Assembly: GCF_954871325.1 (NCBI RefSeq)
Contig: NC_088775.1
Coordinates: 3,023,473 to 3,087,472, forward strand
DNA length: 64,000 bases
From: Gordionus sp. m RMFG-2023
Lineage: Eukaryota; Nematomorpha; Gordioida; Chordodea; Parachordodidae
Direction: 5' to 3'
Numbering within the stretch: position 1 is the first letter of the stretch; each line of letters begins with the position of its first letter. The notes under the pieces are model-generated. The model did not search any database, was not told the origin of the DNA, and saw only the letters and a program-made list of their open reading frames with translations. This document shows positions 60,086-64,000 of this stretch, in pieces. The translations under genes and the position numbers were made by a program.

Positions 60086-63000
60086 GTAAAGAGCTTCTCA
60101 AAGATTTGTGCGAAGTTAAAAAGGATGGAACGAGTAATATAAAGGACTTCTTTGCTTCTAGAAAGCTTACCAAACTGTAATATATTTATAGAATAATAGA
60201 AATTTTTTTTTCAAAAATATACTTAGAATTGTTTTTCAAAATTTATGTGTATATTTTTTAGACCATGTAGTTAAAAAAAAATCATCATTAACTTCTAGAT
60301 AAATATTGATCTATTTATATAATCCAGCCTATAACTTTAGACTTAATTAGCCTCCATTTACCTAATTGTTCTTTATTTCATTTGATTAGTTTTTTATTTA
60401 CTATTGCGATTAGCAAAATTATTCGATTCTAAAAAATCTCGAATATGAATAGGAAGAATATATTATCGGTCGAATAATTTTTTTACCTAATTATTCTATC
60501 GAATTATTGTAATTATTTTTAATTATTTAAATTTCTCGAAATAATTTGTAAATATTCGAAATTATTATTATTTTATTTTTTTGATATTTATGATAAATAT
60601 ATTTGTGTAAATAGTATTTTATATTACAAAATGTAAGATATTAATTATTTAATATGTCCTTGGTTAGTAATTTTTTATTTTTTACTCTATCATTATTCCA
60701 TCATCCACAAATCACTTTTTTTAAAATTTTAACATTGCATTTATTTAATTTTTTGAAAATATATTAAAGAATTTGATATTAAAAGTTTATGGTATTTTAA
60801 AGATGAAAGTATGATTAAAGAATAGATACATAAAATATATAAAAATATTTTATTATAAGGAATTATGATATAATATTAAATTAACGCAATTATATTCAAT
60901 TGACAAAAATTAAGTTAAAACTGCTTACACAAATATTTGTTTTGGGTTGACAAAATTTGAGCCATAAAATGTGTAAAGTTATTTATTTCTTATCGATTAA
61001 CCTTTAATTATTTAAAAGAAAATACTCATTTAATATAAAATATTTTTTTTTTATAAAGTAAAAACCAGATTTACTTGAGAAGAGAATGGGACAAGATTGT
61101 TTGGAATGCTAATTTTAAGGACATTTTCAAGAATGGAATATTCTTACACGAATATTATTTATTAATTCTTTGGCTACCTATAAAACCTGAATACCTTAGC
61201 GTTGAAAGCGATGTAAACATAATTGATTTATAATCTTTAGGGTGTTTTCTGTTAATCAGAGAAAGGTTTTTTTAAAATCTTCACGGAAAGCCCTGAAAGA
61301 ACCTTTACATGAAAGTAGTAAAATCTAATTAGAGTTAACCTCTAACAAAATAGAACCTCATATTTAGTTTAACACTGATAGTAACTATAATAAGATTACT
61401 CGAAACACATGTTTATATTAAATTCTAACACGAATTTATTACGTATTAAAATATTTAATTAATAAAAGATTCAAAAAAAATATATTCAAGTCAATTATAC
61501 GCAAATCATAATGAAGTTAAATTTTCCCGAAAAATTTAAAGTTAGATCCAGGGCTTTAAACAGAACCGAATCGCGAAACTTAAACCGTTATAAAGGAAAT
61601 ATAGAAAGAGCGAACCGAATTGTTTGAACCGGTTTTAAAAGGTTCAAAACAGTTTTTTTAAAATAATGAAATTTAAATTATTGGTCTACGTTTGAAATTT
61701 TAATTTTCTTTGGTGGCCATTTTAATTCGTGATTTCTTAAATTATAATATTTAACGATTAAATTGCCACTCTCTTCATATCAATCAATACCAATACAAAT
61801 TTATTATTTAAACTTTATGCACTCAATTGTAATTGAGATTAGGCAAATTACTGCTTAATCAGATAAGAAATAATCTTCATGGTTAAATTAAATAAGGAAT
61901 TATAACTATAAATTATAATGATTTTTCTCTAAGACTTAATATATATATAATATGTGTGTAGTGTTGTTAATTTGCTTGGTCGTAAAATTTACGACCTTTT
62001 TATGTGCTCAGGTTGACCCAAAGTCCAGACCCGGGATTCAGACCAGGGGTCCAGACTCGGGTGACGATTTATTAAACATATTGATTAAATTAAAAATAAC
62101 ACCCATTTTTAAGATAAAAATATTTTGTTTTTAAAAATTAATTAAAATAACACGTTATTTACTTTAAAAAACTAGAAGTTTTAAAAAAATGGAAAATAAA
62201 AACTCGAGATAATTTAACTTATAAAAAGTGTAAATTAATTTTATATATTTTGGACAGGAGAAAAAGATACTTTTTTATAATCCCCCCCCCTCTTTATAAA
62301 TAAAAACGAATATCTAAAAGTATTCGAAATATTCCAATCAAGCTCAATCTTAAAAAATTCAACATAAAATTGTTATATTTAGATATATTTAATAAAATTT
62401 CCAAGGCCCGAACCGACCTGGCAAAAATTTTTTTTTAAAATTTGGCCCAACTCATCCTGAACCTAATTTTATAGGCCCGGCCCGAAGCTTGGAATTTTGC
62501 AGATCTCAATTGTACAGTTATAATTATAAATTGGATGAAAATTATCTTATTTTAATTTTAATGAATAAAGTAAAAATTTGTTTTCAATTATAATGTTAAA
62601 AACTTGTATCGTTTCGTAATATCAAAAAAATATTCGTAATATCATCATCATCGCTTCAATAGTATATTTAATCATATTAAAACTGAATATAAAACAAAAC
62701 AATATTAAACAAAACAATATAATACATAAACATAATATTATATAATTTTCTAGTGAGGTGTTACGTCATGCATGTAAATATTAAAAATAAATTATTCACA
62801 ATAATACGACCCGCCTCTGAACCCCGGATCTGGACCCTAAGTCTGGACTCCGGGTCTGTGCTCTAGGTTCGTGCTCAGAGCTGGTTTGGTCAATTTTTTA
62901 GACCCAAACCCAGGGTATGGGTTTTACAGAACCAACCAATTAACAACACTATATATATGTATATATGTATATATGGTTTATGATTAATTTTTATAACAAA

Positions 63001-64000
63001 TAAAATTTATATAAACCGAAATGAACCGAAAAGAGTACAAATTCCGAACCGAACCGATATGAATGTCTTCATGAAAACCGAAATGGACCAAAACCTTTAT
63101 AAAATTTTAAACTAAAACCCGAAACTAACGAATTGCTATACTTAACTATTCGAACCCAGGTTAGATTAGGTTGAAAGATATATCTTATATAATATAGATT
63201 GATATAAATATAAAGTGGGAAACGTTATTGAGTATATTTTAATGATTCTACGATATTATATTATAATTATTACATTTATTTTTTTAGTTAAGGGTAAATC
63301 TTGCTATATCATCTTCTAGAGGATATATATGGAGAATCGATTTTAGTAATCCTGACAGAATCAGTGAAGCATTCGACCTTCCAAATAACATAAAATACGT
63401 AATATTAATTATTACTATTTATTTTTTTTTACTAATACTAAAACATATATTAAAATTGTTGAAAATGAATAATTCTAACATATTCAGTTTCATCCAACCA
63501 TATTTATTCTCGTTGTTTTTATCTTTAAGGCAATGGAAATTTAAGATAACTTAATATTTATTGTGGAAAAACTAATTTTGGACAAATGGTTATATATTTA
63601 AACTAATATTATATCATCTGATAATCCTGAAAATTTCGCATATTTAAAAAGTAGATGTTGTCAGACATCGCTCTGTAGTTTTTATGAAAAAGCTTCTCTG
63701 ATTAAATAGAATCAATTGATTAGAAACAGATATATATATAGGATAAGGGAGCTAGTTTATTGGTATTATTTTATAATAAAAAAATTATGAAAAGAAAATT
63801 AACCTATTTTTTGCGGAATAAAATATTATTATTATTAATTAATATTTATTTGTTGCTGCACAATTTTAGGATGAAGTAGTACAGGATGGTAAAGATATGG
63901 TTTTAAAAAAATATGACAAGGATGGAAAAATAGTCAACATCACTAGGTATCCAAATTCACTTATATATGCTGTGAGTAATAATTATAAACTGTCTGGAAA
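60086..64000 (+). CDS. Module family, block 2, type-2 module, continues beyond the window
   Basis: Exons: d 60,086-60,176 (KELLKDLCEVKKDGTSNIKD, FFASRKLTK), a 61,059-61,212 (NQIYLRREWDKIVWNANFKD, LWLPIKPEYLSVESD), b 63,288-63,398 (LRVNLAISSSRGYIWRIDFS, NPDRISEAFD) and c from 63,870 to the window end (DEVVQDGKDMVLKKYDKDGK, RYPNSLIYAVSNNYKLSGK). No stop in any exon; phases match the type-1 module, so c at 58,669 (phase 1) splices in frame into d at 60,086. The a-b intron is 2.1 kb because of a 993-base insertion. Closest relative in the window is 29.5-31.5 kb. Secreted by inference from the upstream signal exons. Confidence 0.7.
61959..62951. mobile_element. 993-bp element with TAGTGTTGTTAATT ends
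   Basis: The ends TAGTGTTGTTAATTTGCTTG and, reversed, TAGTGTTGTTAATTGGTTGG are inverted repeats. Flanking 8-mers TATGTGTG and TATATATG are similar, a weak target duplication. Inside, GC-rich inverted phrases face each other: CAGACCAGGGGTCCAGACTC near 62,040-62,059 and CTCTGAACCCCGGATCTGGA near 62,815-62,834. CCGGCCCG boxes lie near 62,475. No transposase. The matching intron of the 30.4-31.4 kb module lacks this insertion. Confidence 0.7.
62400..62512. repeat. CCGGGCC-box repeat copy
   Basis: AAGGCCCGAACCGACCTGGC at the left and ATAGGCCCGGCCCGAAGC at the right, then TTTTGCAGATCTCA. It resembles in reverse orientation the GC-box repeats at 17.0, 18.4-18.7, 22.0 and 54.8 kb. It lies within the 993-base element. 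Confidence 0.4.

Overview
This is a very AT-rich eukaryotic window. Spliceosomal introns are clear: 45-base introns in transposase genes and 57-base to multi-kilobase introns in host genes. DNA transposons and LINE fragments are dense. The LINE, hAT and PIF/Harbinger families resemble those of animal genomes, but a repeat-rich fungus with similar elements cannot be excluded from sequence alone. I saw no LTR element, retrovirus or Polinton, no rRNA or tRNA gene, no CRISPR array and no bacterial operon.

0-16.5 kb: a LINE 3' fragment with a restriction-like endonuclease-type tail (1.4-2.0 kb), a 7-bp satellite (4.1-4.7 kb) and a second LINE fragment with a YADD motif (6.6-7.6 kb). Then comes a PIF/Harbinger ruin: two inverted copies of a MADF-type gene at 9.3-12.3 kb, and the nuclease on the minus strand at 12.6-13.8 kb. 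A short hAT (10,110-11,431) is nested in it. The one conserved housekeeping gene follows, CIAO3/NARFL (yeast NAR1), a cytosolic iron-sulfur assembly factor. It has five visible exons at 13.9-16.4 kb; its N-terminal exon was not found.

16.7-31.5 kb and 46.3-64 kb: two paralogous superblocks of an unrecognised gene family. Each has repeated signal-peptide exons, then a run of four exon types (here called d, a, b, c) in two alternating subtypes. Splice phases agree at every junction: signal exon 1, d 1 to 2, a 2 to 0, b 0 to 0, c 0 to 1. This predicts a secreted protein of tandem modules of about 174 residues. Block 1 is damaged by in-frame stops, an inverted duplication at 23.8-28.5 kb and a hAT insertion at 32.2 kb. 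Block 2 is open through the window end.

Between the blocks lie hAT elements at 32.2-34.7, 37.0-40.7 and 46.6-50.2 kb (the last two with perfect 8-bp target duplications), a hAT fragment (45.3-46.3 kb) and a LINE (43.3-45.3 kb). A pair of about 1-kb inverted repeats flanks the second hAT. Two small elements with terminal inverted repeats of about 0.5 kb (19.1-21.7 and 52.2-54.1 kb) carry genes of unassigned families.
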